From assembly GCF_001715295.1 (NCBI RefSeq), contig NZ_MDKB01000004.1, forward strand, positions 404,788-468,787: DNA of 64,000 nt, in the 5' to 3' direction. The notes under the pieces were generated by a model that saw only the letters and a program-made list of their open reading frames with translations, made no database searches and was not told the origin of the DNA. The translations under genes were made by a program, and so were the position numbers. Source of the DNA: Streptomyces griseus (lineage in GTDB: Bacteria > Actinomycetota > Actinomycetes > Streptomycetales > Streptomycetaceae). How positions within the stretch are numbered: the first letter of the stretch is position 1; every line of letters begins with the position of its first letter. Shown here in pieces: positions 1-8,865 of this stretch.

Positions 1-129
1 CCAGCACACATCCACAGCGCATGACCAGGCAATCAACAACCGAACACCGCTGACGCACAACCCCTGCCACTAACACGCCCACTCACACCGCAGAACGGCG
101 CGGACGGGCAGGAGGCGGAGATCGCGACC

Positions 130-2109
130 ATGGCCGACGACCCGAACGGCACCTACGGCGCGTGGCTCGCCGAGCTAGGCCTCTCGGAGGCGATCGAGCG
201 CGAAATCCTCGCCGGGTTCGAAATCGACGTGCTGGAGATCCGCGACCCCTCCCCCGTCCTCGGGGAGTCCGAGGAGGCGCGGCGGGGCCGGCGTCTGGCT
301 CTGCTGCAGGCCGCGCTCCTGGAGCACGCCGCGGCGCACAACCTGCGCACGGTCATGACGTTCCACCAGAAGGTCCAGGAAGCCGCCGCGTTCGCGGACA
401 AGCTGCCCGAGACCGCAGCCGACCTGTACGTCAACGATGTCTCCGACGCCGACCTGGCCGCCGCGGACAAGCTCCCGAAGTCCTCGATCGACGCGGAGTT
501 CTACGAACTCGAGGCCGGCCGCCACGTACCCCCGGACCGCGTCTGGTCGGCATGGCTGTGCGGCGACCACCTCGTGTCCGAGCGACGCGAGGTCCTGCGC
601 CAGTTCGCAAACGGCATCGACGCCGCCGGGCACCGGGTCCACCGCGCCTTCCTCGCCAGCTGCCGCGTCCTCGGGGAAGGCATCGACATCACCGGCGAGC
701 GGGGCGTGGAAGCCGTCTGCTTCGCCGACACCCGCGGCTCCCAAGTGGAGATCGTGCAAAACATCGGCCGCGCGCTCCGCCTCAACAAGGACGGCAGCAC
801 GAAGGTGGCCAGAATCATCGTGCCGGTCTTCCTGGAGCCCGGCGAGGACCCGACCGACATGGTCGCCTCCGCGAGCTTCAAGCCGCTCGTGGCCGTGCTC
901 CAGGGCCTGCGCTCGCACGACGAGCGCCTGGTCGAGCATCTCGCCTCCCGTGCCCTCACCCACGGCAAGCGCAAGATCCACGTCCAGCGGGACGAGAACG
1001 GGCGGATCGTCGGGGCCGGCGGTGAGGGCGATGGCGAGGACCAGGAGCAGAACGACACCGACGCCACTGCCAAGTCCGCTCTGCTCCACTTCTCCAGCCC
1101 ACGCGACGCCGCCACCATCGCAGCCTTCCTGCGCACCCGTGTCTACCGGCCGGAGTCGCTGGTGTGGCTGGAGGGCTACCAGGCACTGCTGCGCTGGCGG
1201 GCGGAGAACCAGATCACCAGCGTCTACGCCATCCCATATGACGTCGAGGTCGAGGTCGGCGTCACCAAGGACTTCCCCCTCGGGCGGTGGGTACACCAGC
1301 AGCGCAAGGCCCTGCGGGCGGGTGAGCTGGAGGAGCGGCGCAAAACCCTGCTCGACGCGCCGGAGGCCGGGATGCTCTGGGAGCCGGGCGAAAAGGCGTG
1401 GGAGAACAAACTCGCCGCGCTCCGGTCCTACCGGCGGGCCACCGGGCACCTCGCACCCCGGCAGGACGCAGTCTGGGGCGAGGGAGAGACGATAATGCCG
1501 GTCGGGCAGCACATGGCCAACCTCCGGAGGAAGAGCGGCCTGGGGAAAGACCCGAAGCGGGCGCAGGAACGCGCGCAGCAACTGGCCGCGGTCGATGAGG
1601 ACTGGGACTGCCCGTGGCCACTGGACTGGCAGCGCCACTACCGCCACCTCGCCGACCTCGCCGAGGACGAGCCTGGTGGGATACTGCCCGACATCCAGCC
1701 CGGTGTCCTCATGGACGGCGACGACATCGGACGATGGCTGGAGCGACAGAAGAAGCCGGCCACCTGGAAGCTGCTGTCGGCCGAGCAGCAGGAACGGCTG
1801 TCGAAGCTGGGCATACAGCCCGCTGAGAGCGCGTCTCCCGCCCCGGCGGCCGCTCATAAGACGAAAGGCCCGAGCAAGGCGCAGGCGGCGTTCCAGCGAG
1901 GGCTCGCGGCCCTCGCGCAGTGGGTGGAGCGGGAAGGCGCGGACCGGCCCGTACCAAGGGGGCACGGTGAACCGGTCACGGTCGACGGCGAGGCAGAGCC
2001 GGTGGTCGTCAAGCTCGGCGTATGGATCTCCAACACGAAGGCCCGCCGCGACAAACTCACAGCCGACCAACTCGACGCGCTTGCCGTGCTGGGCGTGAAG
2101 TGGGCGTGA
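130..2109 (+). CDS. Helicase C-terminal half with helicase-associated (HA) domains, 5'-truncated
   Basis: The 659-residue product matches the second RecA-like domain and C-terminal part of the large Streptomyces DEAD/DEAH helicases that carry helicase-associated domains. Motif V (LGEGID, residues 181-186) and motif VI (QNIGRALR, 210-217) are clear. Tryptophan-rich HA-type repeats follow at about 410-450, 520-560 and 610-650. Walker A and B motifs, expected upstream, are absent. An in-frame TGA at 22-24 and no coherent coding before about position 90 show that the N-terminal half is missing. The ATG at 130 is only the first convenient start. Such helicases are frequent near Streptomyces replicon ends. 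The fragment could not unwind DNA by itself, so it is probably a relic. Confidence 0.75.
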   Translation: MADDPNGTYGAWLAELGLSEAIEREILAGFEIDVLEIRDPSPVLGESEEARRGRRLALLQAALLEHAAAHNLRTVMTFHQKVQEAAAFADKLPETAADLYVNDVSDADLAAADKLPKSSIDAEFYELEAGRHVPPDRVWSAWLCGDHLVSERREVLRQFANGIDAAGHRVHRAFLASCRVLGEGIDITGERGVEAVCFADTRGSQVEIVQNIGRALRLNKDGSTKVARIIVPVFLEPGEDPTDMVASASFKPLVAVLQGLRSHDERLVEHLASRALTHGKRKIHVQRDENGRIVGAGGEGDGEDQEQNDTDATAKSALLHFSSPRDAATIAAFLRTRVYRPESLVWLEGYQALLRWRAENQITSVYAIPYDVEVEVGVTKDFPLGRWVHQQRKALRAGELEERRKTLLDAPEAGMLWEPGEKAWENKLAALRSYRRATGHLAPRQDAVWGEGETIMPVGQHMANLRRKSGLGKDPKRAQERAQQLAAVDEDWDCPWPLDWQRHYRHLADLAEDEPGGILPDIQPGVLMDGDDIGRWLERQKKPATWKLLSAEQQERLSKLGIQPAESASPAPAAAHKTKGPSKAQAAFQRGLAALAQWVEREGADRPVPRGHGEPVTVDGEAEPVVVKLGVWISNTKARRDKLTADQLDALAVLGVKWA

Positions 2110-2200
2110 CGTCAGCCCCAGCCGGCACTGAACCTGCCGGCCACGCGCGAGACCCCAGGCTGTCATGGCCGCGCCCCGGGCCTCGTGCCTGTCTGCAGGT

Positions 2201-2519
2201 TCAGGCCTTGAGCTTCTTGAAGACCATCTCGAAGCGGTCGAGGGTGTCGTCGTCGATCTGCTCGAAGAAGATGGGCCAAGTGCTCCGGAAACGGGGCCAC
2301 AGGCCGGACGCCCGCTGCCTCGTCGGCCAGCAGCAGGTGCGGCGCGTGTTCCTGCAGGCCGTCAGCCATGTCGTGGACGGGCCGGAGCCGAAGAAAAAAA
2401 GCGGTCACGCGCGGTTCCGCCCAACCGAACAGTTCCCGCGTCTCGTCCGCACCGGGGTCGCTGAGCGCAGCCTGGAAGCGGCGCCGGTGCTTTTGGATTC
2501 GTAGGCTGGTGAAGGCAGC
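2201..2519 (-). pseudogene. Frameshifted 3' remnant of an unidentified gene
   Basis: On the minus strand one frame reads plausibly from about 2519 down to about 2290 (for example HRRRFQAALSDPGADETREL and DMADGLQEHAPHLLLADEAA). The coding pattern then moves to another frame (IFFEQIDDDTLDRFEMVFKK) and ends at TGA 2201-2203. The composition is protein-like in both stretches, so this looks like the tail of a real gene with a frameshift near 2285. I do not recognise the family. Nothing upstream continues it, so the 5' part is lost. Confidence 0.4.
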
Positions 2520-2704
2520 GCCGCGGGAACAAACCTACGATGCGGGCCGTGGGGCCGGCAGCCGCGCCACGCACCGAGGTTCGGCATCGAAACAGTCCGG
2601 GCACGGCACCCGGACCTGATGCCGGAGCCGGCGATGTCGCCGGCCCACAGGCCACGGGGAGGCCAGTCGCTGCGCCGGTAGACGCCACCTCGTAGGCTGC
2701 GTCC

Positions 2705-3340
2705 ATGACCCAGACCCTCACGCCCCACAACGCCTTCGACCTGCTCATGGCCGGTAACCAGCGCTTCGTCGCAGGCGTTCCTGAGCACCCGAACCAGGAC
2801 GCCGCCCGCCGCACGCAGACCGCGCCGTCCCAGCAGCCCTTTGCCGTGCTGTTCGGATGCTCCGACTCCCGGCTGGCCGCCGAGATCATCTTCGACCGCG
2901 GCCTGGGCGACCTGTTCGTGGTGCGCACCGCCGGACACGTCGCCGGTACCGAAGTCCTCGGTTCCATCGAGTTCGGCGTCAATGTCCTGAACACGCCGCT
3001 GGTCGTCGTTCTCGGCCACGACTCGTGCGGCGCCGTCGCCGCAGCCCGTTCCGCCCTGGAGAACGGGCAGACACCGGGCGGCTTCGTCCGCGACATCGTC
3101 GAGCGGGTCACCCCGAGCGTGCTGGCCGCCCGCGCCGCCGGACGCGACAGCGCCGAAGAGATCCTCGCCGAACACATCGAACACACCGTGGACCTCCTGC
3201 TGGAGCGCTCCCGCGTCCTGGCCGAGGCAGTAGCCACCGGCCGGACCGCCGTGATCGGACTGTCCTACCGCCTGGCCGACGGCAGCGCCCAGTTCGTCAC
3301 CTCCCGCGGCCTCGACCCGGCCGTCCCCAGCGCGTCCTGA
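2705..3340 (+). CDS. Beta-class carbonic anhydrase
   Basis: A 211-residue cytosolic zinc enzyme interconverting CO2 and bicarbonate. The beta-class signature is intact: Cys52 with the Asp54-Arg56 dyad in the CSDSR motif, then His105 and Cys108 in GHDSCG, giving the Cys-His-Cys zinc site. Length and spacing are normal for the family. The ATG at 2705 opens directly onto the conserved helical N-terminus. It stands alone, between a gene remnant and a 980-base stretch with no confident gene. Physiological role here (supply of bicarbonate for biosynthesis or pH control) is inferred only from the family. Confidence 0.95.
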   Translation: MTQTLTPHNAFDLLMAGNQRFVAGVPEHPNQDAARRTQTAPSQQPFAVLFGCSDSRLAAEIIFDRGLGDLFVVRTAGHVAGTEVLGSIEFGVNVLNTPLVVVLGHDSCGAVAAARSALENGQTPGGFVRDIVERVTPSVLAARAAGRDSAEEILAEHIEHTVDLLLERSRVLAEAVATGRTAVIGLSYRLADGSAQFVTSRGLDPAVPSAS

Positions 3341-3644
3341 CCGTAACCACCCACCCCTACAACGCTTCACCACCCGGCGAAACCGGCCGACGAACACCAC
3401 CCCCACCCCCACCGGCAAGGACACCACGACGAGGTAGTGCGCTCACGACAATGTGCCCGGCCATCCGAAGGGTTCCGCTTCCATCGGCAGGCGGGCGCGA
3501 AGCACGCACGGCCCAGGGGATGAGGGCTGCGTGGCGGAGACAGCGTGCGCCGTCGTGGCCCGAAAGCCGTGACGAGAACGCCAGGACAAAACAGACCAGC
3601 GAGAACGCGCGGAAAGCAACGAACCCGTACTGAGCCAGGAAGCG

Positions 3645-3866
3645 GTGGACAACAGGGAAAGCGCCGAACCGATCGCCACGCTCGGTGTCCTGCTCACCCC
3701 CCGCCGCGGCGGGAACCCACCGTGGGACACCACCAGCATCCGCGTCGAAGGCCAACTGGACCTCCCCGACGACGACCCTCAGCTCTACCGGCAGGCATGG
3801 AACCGCACCCCCGAAGACGCCACGCCGTCCCGGGCTGACCGGCGCACCGGCCCGCCGTACCGGTGA
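3645..3866 (+). CDS. Possible small hypothetical protein
   Basis: A 73-residue reading frame with protein-like composition in its first 50 residues (TLGVLLTPRRGGNPPWDTTS, then IRVEGQLDLPDDDP). No family is recognised and no strong ribosome site is visible, although GGTGGACAACAGGGAAAG surrounds the start. It may be the tail of a lost larger gene. It lies in an otherwise empty stretch (3341-4325). Confidence 0.3.
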   Translation: MDNRESAEPIATLGVLLTPRRGGNPPWDTTSIRVEGQLDLPDDDPQLYRQAWNRTPEDATPSRADRRTGPPYR

Positions 3867-4325
3867 GTCCCGGACGCCACGCCGAAGGGGCCAGATGTGC
3901 CGGGAGCCGTGCGTGAGGCGCCACCACTCAGCAACTGCGGCCGGACCGCATTCGTCGTCGGCCAGGTTCTCGCGGTCTCGGTCCGGGTGCGGCCGCAGCC
4001 GGGCGTCCTCGGTCAAGCGCGGCCGCGGCCTCGGTGGCGGTCTCCCGGCGGTGCGGCGGATCCCACCGCCACCATGGCCCTCACCGGACGTGAGCGCCGT
4101 TCAGGGCGGAGGCGGCCAGTCATCTTCGCTTCTAAGGGCCGCCTGTAGCTGTGAATCTTTCGCGAGCTTCGCCGGGAGCTTAGAAGTCCTAACGAAATGA
4201 TCTATGAGATCGACCGGGCCGTGCGCCTTTCGTTTCCGGCTGGGCCTCTTCGTTGGCTTCACGAGCGAAGCGGTGGGGCCTCCGCTGCCTCGTCCCTTGC
4301 CATAGCAAGCCCGTAGCCTGCGGGC
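3867..4325. other. Stretch without an identifiable gene
   Basis: No convincing coding frame was seen. Near 4180-4200 the minus strand carries a short segment (GATCTCATAGATCA) that recurs with one change near 26894-26910 on the plus strand. It may be debris from an IS end or target. The last 30 bases form the leader of the following membrane-protein gene. Confidence 0.35.
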
Positions 4326-4745
4326 ATGAGTTGGGAACATGCCCTCGGATGGTTCTTCGCCGTTGTGTTGGGAGGGCTCGCCCTCGGCTTCTTCGCAGGA
4401 GCGTGGGGCAAGTACCGTCTCAATGCGCGAGGACGGTGGATCGAGGCCGAGATCGTCCGTGTGGACGAGGACAAGGACACCGACGGCGACCCGCGTTTCT
4501 ACCCTGTTGTCGCCTTCACCCCTCCAGACGGAGAGCCAGTCGAGGTCAAGTCCCTGTCGGGCAAGCCCTATCCACCTGAGTGTGGCCGGGGCGTGGGCAG
4601 CAAGGTCAGCGTTCGGTACGACCCGGCCAGGCCAACGAGGATCGAACTGCCGGGATATGAGCGAGACGGCGTCCTCACGAGCCTGCTGGTCGGCCTGGTG
4701 CTGGCCGGTGCCGTGGGGGCCATCGCCGTCGAGATGCTCGGCTGA
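4326..4745 (+). CDS. DUF3592 family membrane protein
   Basis: A 139-residue protein with two hydrophobic segments (about 8-28 and 115-136) flanking a soluble part. That part has the DUF3592 pattern: RWIEAEIVRV, then FYPVVAFTPPDGEPVEV, then SVRYDPARPTRIEL. The family is of unknown function; members are small membrane proteins with an SH3-like extracytoplasmic strand region. The stop codon (4743-4745) lies ten bases from the end of the neighbouring IS5-type transposase gene, so the element has landed right behind it. The product looks complete. Confidence 0.8.
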   Translation: MSWEHALGWFFAVVLGGLALGFFAGAWGKYRLNARGRWIEAEIVRVDEDKDTDGDPRFYPVVAFTPPDGEPVEVKSLSGKPYPPECGRGVGSKVSVRYDPARPTRIELPGYERDGVLTSLLVGLVLAGAVGAIAVEMLG

Positions 4746-5635
4746 CGCGGACGCCTCACGCCGGCTCACACAAGGAGTGAATCTGGCGCAGTGCGATCAG
4801 GCAGCAGCCGAGTTTGAGGAACGCTTCGTGGATGTCGGCTCGTCGTTCCCAGCGCATGCGTAGGCGTCGGAAACCGTGCAGCCAGGCGAAGCTCCTCTCC
4901 ACCACCCAGCGGTAGGTGCCCAGCCCGGTGCCGTGACGGGCGCCGCGGCGGGCGATCGCGGGCACGATGCCCCGGGCGTGGACCCGGTCGCGGTAGACGT
5001 CGTGGTCGTAGCCGCGGTCGGCGAACAGCGAGTCGGGCTTGCGGCGGGGACGGCCGATGCGGCCTCGGACCGGCGGGATCGCATCAAGCAGCGGCAAGAG
5101 CTGGGTGACGTCGTTGCGGTTGCCGCCGGTCAACAGGATGGCAAGGGGTGTGCCGTGCCCGTCGGTGATCAAGTGGTGTTTGGAGCCGGCCCGGCCCCGA
5201 TCGACCGGCGATGGGCCCGTATGGCTCCCCCTTTTAGCGCCCTGACGTGGGAGGAGTCGACCACGCAGCGGGACCAGTCCAGCCGCGAGGCCGCGTTCAG
5301 CTCGGCCAGCAAAACCTCATGCAGCCGTTGCCAGACTCCGGCCTCGTTCCAGTCCCGCAGTCGACGCCAGCAGGTCATGCCCGAGCCGAAGCCCAGCTCC
5401 TTGGGTAGGTACTCCCACTGGATGCCGGTGTGCAGCACGTATAGGACCCCGCACAGCACGTCCCGGTCCGGCAGCGGCTTTCGGCCTGGATAGCGAAAGC
5501 GCCGCTCGCGCCGCGGCAACAACGGCTCTATGCGATCCCACAACTCATCCGACACGATCCACGGCGATGTCCCCACACCGCACCGAACGCCCAACTCCCG
5601 TACCAGACACGGCGACCAGCGTCGGTCCACCTCAT
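4746..5635 (-). mobile_element. IS5-family insertion sequence (two-frame transposase type)
   Basis: Approximate extent. The element is squeezed between the DUF3592 stop codon and the left end of the next element (5636). I could not define terminal inverted repeats with confidence. It holds one transposase gene in two overlapping frames. Both frames look intact, so this copy may still be functional. Confidence 0.6.
4756..5576 (-). CDS. IS5-family transposase made by -1 frameshifting (OrfA/OrfB)
   Basis: OrfA runs from the minus strand near 5576 (GTG before GTSPWIVSDELWDRIEPLLP; the open frame extends to 5630) to a stop at 5169. OrfB (to 4756) carries the rest of the DDE catalytic domain: LITDGHGTPLAILLTGGN, FADRGYDHDVY, and YRWVVERSFAWLHGFRRLR with the catalytic Glu. 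The frames meet at AAAAGGGGG after VRALKG. Reading one base back restores GPSPVDRGRAGSKHHLITD. This is the programmed -1 slippage usual in IS5/IS427-type elements, so the split is probably normal rather than damage. Function: DNA cleavage and strand transfer at the element's ends. Confidence 0.8.
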
Positions 5636-7285
5636 TGTGCTAGCCGTTGTTAGCTTGTCGTTTATGGTCCGGTGTCGAACGTGGCTCGAACTTGGTCGGC
5701 TTTTTCGCCGTGCAGCGGACACGTAAGCGGCCTTCGTCTGATCCTGTGCTCCGTCACAGAGTGGATCAGCGCGAAGGCCGTGGTCGTGATTTTGGTAGAT
5801 CAGGGAGTCCTGCGGGATGCGTTCGCGGAAGTGTCACACTTCCGGTCGGAGCTGTACGCGTGTCTGACCGCGCGGGGCGACGCCTTGTCCGAGTTGTGCG
5901 ACGCGCTGCTGTGCACGGACGGGCCGGTCCGAACGCTGGTTGATCTCGCGCTCGCGCCCGAACACCGCCGTGGTCACGGGGCTCTGTACGGCGGGCTCAA
6001 CCAGGGCCGGATCGATGTTGCCCGGCTGCGTCGTGCTCTGGCCGGGGTGCCGTTGCCGCGGGCGGCGGACGGTCGGCTCGTGCTGGCGGTGGATGTCTCG
6101 CCGTGGCTGCGTCCGGACGCCAACACATGTGCTGACCGGGCCTTTTGCCACACCTTCGGGCGTGGTGAGGGCAAGCATCAGATGGTGCCCGGCTGGCCGT
6201 ACTCGGTCGTTGCCGCGCTGGAGACCGGCCGTACCTCCTGGACGGCAGTGCTGGACGCGGTCCGACTGGAGCCCGGCGCCGACGCCGCCGCGGTGACCAC
6301 CGTGCAGATCCGTGAGGTCGTCGAGCGGCTGGTCGCCGCCGGCCAGTGGAACCAGGGAGACCCGGAGGTCCTGGTCGTGCTGGACGCTGGATACGACGCC
6401 TCGCGCATCGCCCACCTGCTGGATGGCCTGCCCGTCGAGATCCTCGGCCGGCTCAGGTCCGATCGCGTGATGAGGCGTCCGACACCCTCCCGCGAAGAAT
6501 TCCACCTGGCCAACCCCAAGGGCGGCCGGCCGCCGAAGCACGGCGGCGAGTTCGTGTTCGGTGACCCCGCAACCTGGATCACCGAGCAGGCCGTGACGGT
6601 CACGGACACCCGGCTATACGGGAAGGCGACCGCGCAGGCGCGGGACCGGTTGCACCCGCGGCTGACCCGCCGGGCCGCATGGCTCGAGCATGACGGGCCG
6701 TTGCCCGTCATCGAGGGCACCGTCATCCGCCTGGTCGTTCAGAAGCTGCCCAGTGGCGGGGTCAACAAGCCGGTATGGCTGTGGTGGTCGCGCACCGGCG
6801 CCACCGAAGCTGACGTCGACCGCTGCTGGCAGTCCTTCCTCCGCCGCTTCGACATCGAGCACACATTCCGCCTGTTCAAGCAGACCCTCGGCTGGACCAA
6901 GCCCCGGCTTCGCAGCTCGGAAGCGGCCGACCGGTGGACCTGGCTCGTGATCGCTGTCTATGCCCAGCTCCGGCTCGCCCGACCGCTGGCCACCGACCTC
7001 CGCAGGCCCTGGGAGAAGCCAACCGAGCCGAACAGGCTCACGCCCGCCCGCGTCCGCAGGGGGTTCAGAAACCTCTACGCAAAGACCGGCTCGCCAACCG
7101 GTGCACCGAAACCGTCCCGCCCCGGCCCCGGCCGACCGCCCGGCTCGAAGAACCGCTCTCCGGCTATCCATTATGACGTGGGACGCGTCCTCGCCACCGG
7201 CGAGGCATACAGCCGTCCCACCCACCACAAGGTCAGCACCAAACCCCGCCGAACAGGCTGACGAGCGACAGAGAGGACCAGCACA
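5636..7285 (+). mobile_element. Insertion element with NF041680-type transposase
   Basis: Short inverted ends are visible: TGTGCT at 5636-5641 and AGCACA at 7280-7285, with partial similarity continuing inward. The element contains one full-length transposase gene and little else. No clear target duplication was found. It abuts the preceding IS5 element directly, so one probably inserted next to the other. Ends are approximate. Confidence 0.55.
5672..7261 (+). CDS. Transposase of the NF041680 family
   Basis: Up to 529 residues. The protein resembles the putative DDE transposases abundant in Streptomyces: FRSELYACLTARGDALSEL, RGHGALYGGLNQGRIDVARL and VDVSPWLRPD. Likely catalytic acids are Asp141 (AVDVSPW), Asp238 (VVLDAGYD) and the Glu in FDIEHTFRLFKQTLGWTKP. 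The true start is probably the GTG at 5780 or a nearby codon, since the first 36 residues are not conserved in character. No stop or frameshift interrupts it, so it may be active. A 3' fragment of the same type (HDVGRALTGSEPYQRPAHHK) occurs at about 32.96 kb. Confidence 0.8.
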   Translation: MSNVARTWSAFSPCSGHVSGLRLILCSVTEWISAKAVVVILVDQGVLRDAFAEVSHFRSELYACLTARGDALSELCDALLCTDGPVRTLVDLALAPEHRRGHGALYGGLNQGRIDVARLRRALAGVPLPRAADGRLVLAVDVSPWLRPDANTCADRAFCHTFGRGEGKHQMVPGWPYSVVAALETGRTSWTAVLDAVRLEPGADAAAVTTVQIREVVERLVAAGQWNQGDPEVLVVLDAGYDASRIAHLLDGLPVEILGRLRSDRVMRRPTPSREEFHLANPKGGRPPKHGGEFVFGDPATWITEQAVTVTDTRLYGKATAQARDRLHPRLTRRAAWLEHDGPLPVIEGTVIRLVVQKLPSGGVNKPVWLWWSRTGATEADVDRCWQSFLRRFDIEHTFRLFKQTLGWTKPRLRSSEAADRWTWLVIAVYAQLRLARPLATDLRRPWEKPTEPNRLTPARVRRGFRNLYAKTGSPTGAPKPSRPGPGRPPGSKNRSPAIHYDVGRVLATGEAYSRPTHHKVSTKPRRTG

Positions 7286-7293
7286 CTGAGCGC

Positions 7294-7560
7294 ATGCGCT
7301 ATGAGGAGAGAGCCAAGCTCGCGGCCGTGAAAACCCTGATCTCGCTGGCCATCCTTGTCGCCTCACCCGTACTGCTGATAACAGGAGCACCGATCCGCCG
7401 CCGCTATCTCCGCTACGTCTACCGCGATGAGGCCCCGCAGATCCTGGACAAGAAGCGAGGTTGGGTCAGCGCCCATTACTTCGTGGTCACCAACCCACTC
7501 CTTCAGTGGCTCTGCTGGCCCACAGAGTCACTTGCCGGTCTCATCGGACACCGAGGTTAA
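7294..7560 (+). CDS. Small membrane protein of unknown function
   Basis: An 88-residue product with one clear hydrophobic segment (about 13-31, LISLAILVASPVLLITG) followed by a basic stretch (RRRYLRYVYRD) and a second weaker hydrophobic end. It starts nine bases past the end of the preceding element, so its original promoter may have been displaced and its 5' end may be incomplete. It converges with the pentapeptide-repeat gene, the two stops overlapping in TTAA. No family recognised. Confidence 0.5.
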   Translation: MRYEERAKLAAVKTLISLAILVASPVLLITGAPIRRRYLRYVYRDEAPQILDKKRGWVSAHYFVVTNPLLQWLCWPTESLAGLIGHRG

Positions 7561-8546
7561 ACGGCAAGCTTAGTGCTCGGGTATAGGTAGGCAACTAGCA
7601 ACTGTGACCTGCGAACATTACTAAGGGAAAGGTCCGCCCCGCGAAGGTCCACACGCCGCAGGTCCGCGCCGTCCAAATCTGCGTCACGCGAATTAGCAGT
7701 TAGCAGGCTCGCGCCGCGCAGGTCCGCGCGGCCGATGTTCGCGCCGCGTAGATCCGCATGCTCCAGGACAGCATTTCGGAGGTCCGCGTCGATCAGGGAG
7801 GCGCCGCGCAAGTCCAAGCCGCTGAGGTAAGCACTGTGAAGGTTCGCCCCCGTCAGGGAAGTATCGCGTAAATCCGCCTCGTCCAGGTTCGCGCGGCCCA
7901 TGTCCGCGTCGCTCAAATCCGCGCCCCTCATGTTTGCATTGAGCAGTTGTGCTTTGCGCAGGTTCGCCTCGCCCAGGTATGCACCCTGCAGCATCGCAAG
8001 GTCCAGGTCCGCGCCCTCCAGGTTCGCACCGTATAGCCATGCATCGCTCAGGTCCGAGCCGACCAGTTTCGCCCTACCGAGGTCTGCGGAACCCAATGCC
8101 GCGCGCCTGAGGTAGCTCCACTGAAGGTCCACGGTGCTTGTTCCATCGCGCTGTCGGTCTCTGTTGCTCAGGACAACGAGTGCGGCCGCGACATCGTGGG
8201 GCGGATCCGACGGGCCGGGCTTGTCATCCTTGGGAAGGGGAGCGTGAGCGCGGACGTACGCCGAGAGCACGTTCATCACGGTGGGCTGATCGCGCTGTGA
8301 GTCCTGCATGATGCGTTGCAGGGCGTAGACGCCGCCGAGGCGGACGTCGGGAGAGTCATCGCCAAGGTTTCCGATAGCTGCATTGTACCTGTCAGTAATT
8401 TGTGCCTCGCGGGCAATTCCCTGTTCATCCCGGACCTGCGTGATCGATATCCAGGTGAAAGCGGCGACTGCCAGCGTGGCCATCGAGCAGCCCGACGGCA
8501 CGTTCGAGACGCGACCACCAACTGACGGGGGCACCGTCATCTCCAC
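7557..8546 (-). CDS. Pentapeptide-repeat protein with N-terminal membrane segment
   Basis: Up to 329 residues; the internal ATG at 8483 (MATLAVAAFTWISITQVRDE) is an equally possible start. A hydrophobic N-terminus is followed by YNAAIGNLGDDSPDVRLGGV, an element that often precedes pentapeptide repeats in Streptomyces membrane proteins. From about residue 150 to the end there are around 30 A(D/N)LXX repeats (ANLEGADLDLAMLQGAYLGE and so on) forming a right-handed quadrilateral beta-helix. The function of this class is unknown. The same architecture, with different repeats, recurs at 41978-43171. Confidence 0.85.
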   Translation of the reverse strand: MEMTVPPSVGGRVSNVPSGCSMATLAVAAFTWISITQVRDEQGIAREAQITDRYNAAIGNLGDDSPDVRLGGVYALQRIMQDSQRDQPTVMNVLSAYVRAHAPLPKDDKPGPSDPPHDVAAALVVLSNRDRQRDGTSTVDLQWSYLRRAALGSADLGRAKLVGSDLSDAWLYGANLEGADLDLAMLQGAYLGEANLRKAQLLNANMRGADLSDADMGRANLDEADLRDTSLTGANLHSAYLSGLDLRGASLIDADLRNAVLEHADLRGANIGRADLRGASLLTANSRDADLDGADLRRVDLRGADLSLSNVRRSQLLVAYLYPSTKLAV

Positions 8547-8865
8547 TCGCGGTTGCTTCTACAGTGCGGGATGCACTACTGCCCGTGCTTGTTCGTTCAA
8601 CGGCTCCTCTTCGCTGCCCGCGTTGTCGCGCTCCCAAGGGGGCGGAGATTCGCCGGAGCGGTGCCCGTCTCCTCCTTTGCAGGACGCGCTGAAGCTGCAC
8701 TCTGCGGGCCCCTGCTCGGGGCGTTCTCCTTGTCACGGCACCATTCGAACCGAAAATCGGTCGCTCGGGTTGAGGTTCTCAGAAAAGAGGCAGCCGGGTC
8801 GGTGACAGGTCCAGCCGCGTGCGTGAAGCGATACACGGCTGGGGCCACCGTGCAGGGGACTCCTA
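8547..8865. other. Intergenic stretch with no gene seen
   Basis: About 320 bases between the start of the pentapeptide-repeat gene and the end of an IS5 copy. No coding frame, hairpin or repeat stood out. It should contain the promoter of the pentapeptide-repeat gene on the minus strand. Confidence 0.4.

Noticed and set aside
175..2166. Long minus-strand frame (663 codons) opposite the helicase
   Set aside because: It is an antisense shadow caused by high G+C. It lacks family motifs, while the plus strand has helicase motifs V and VI.
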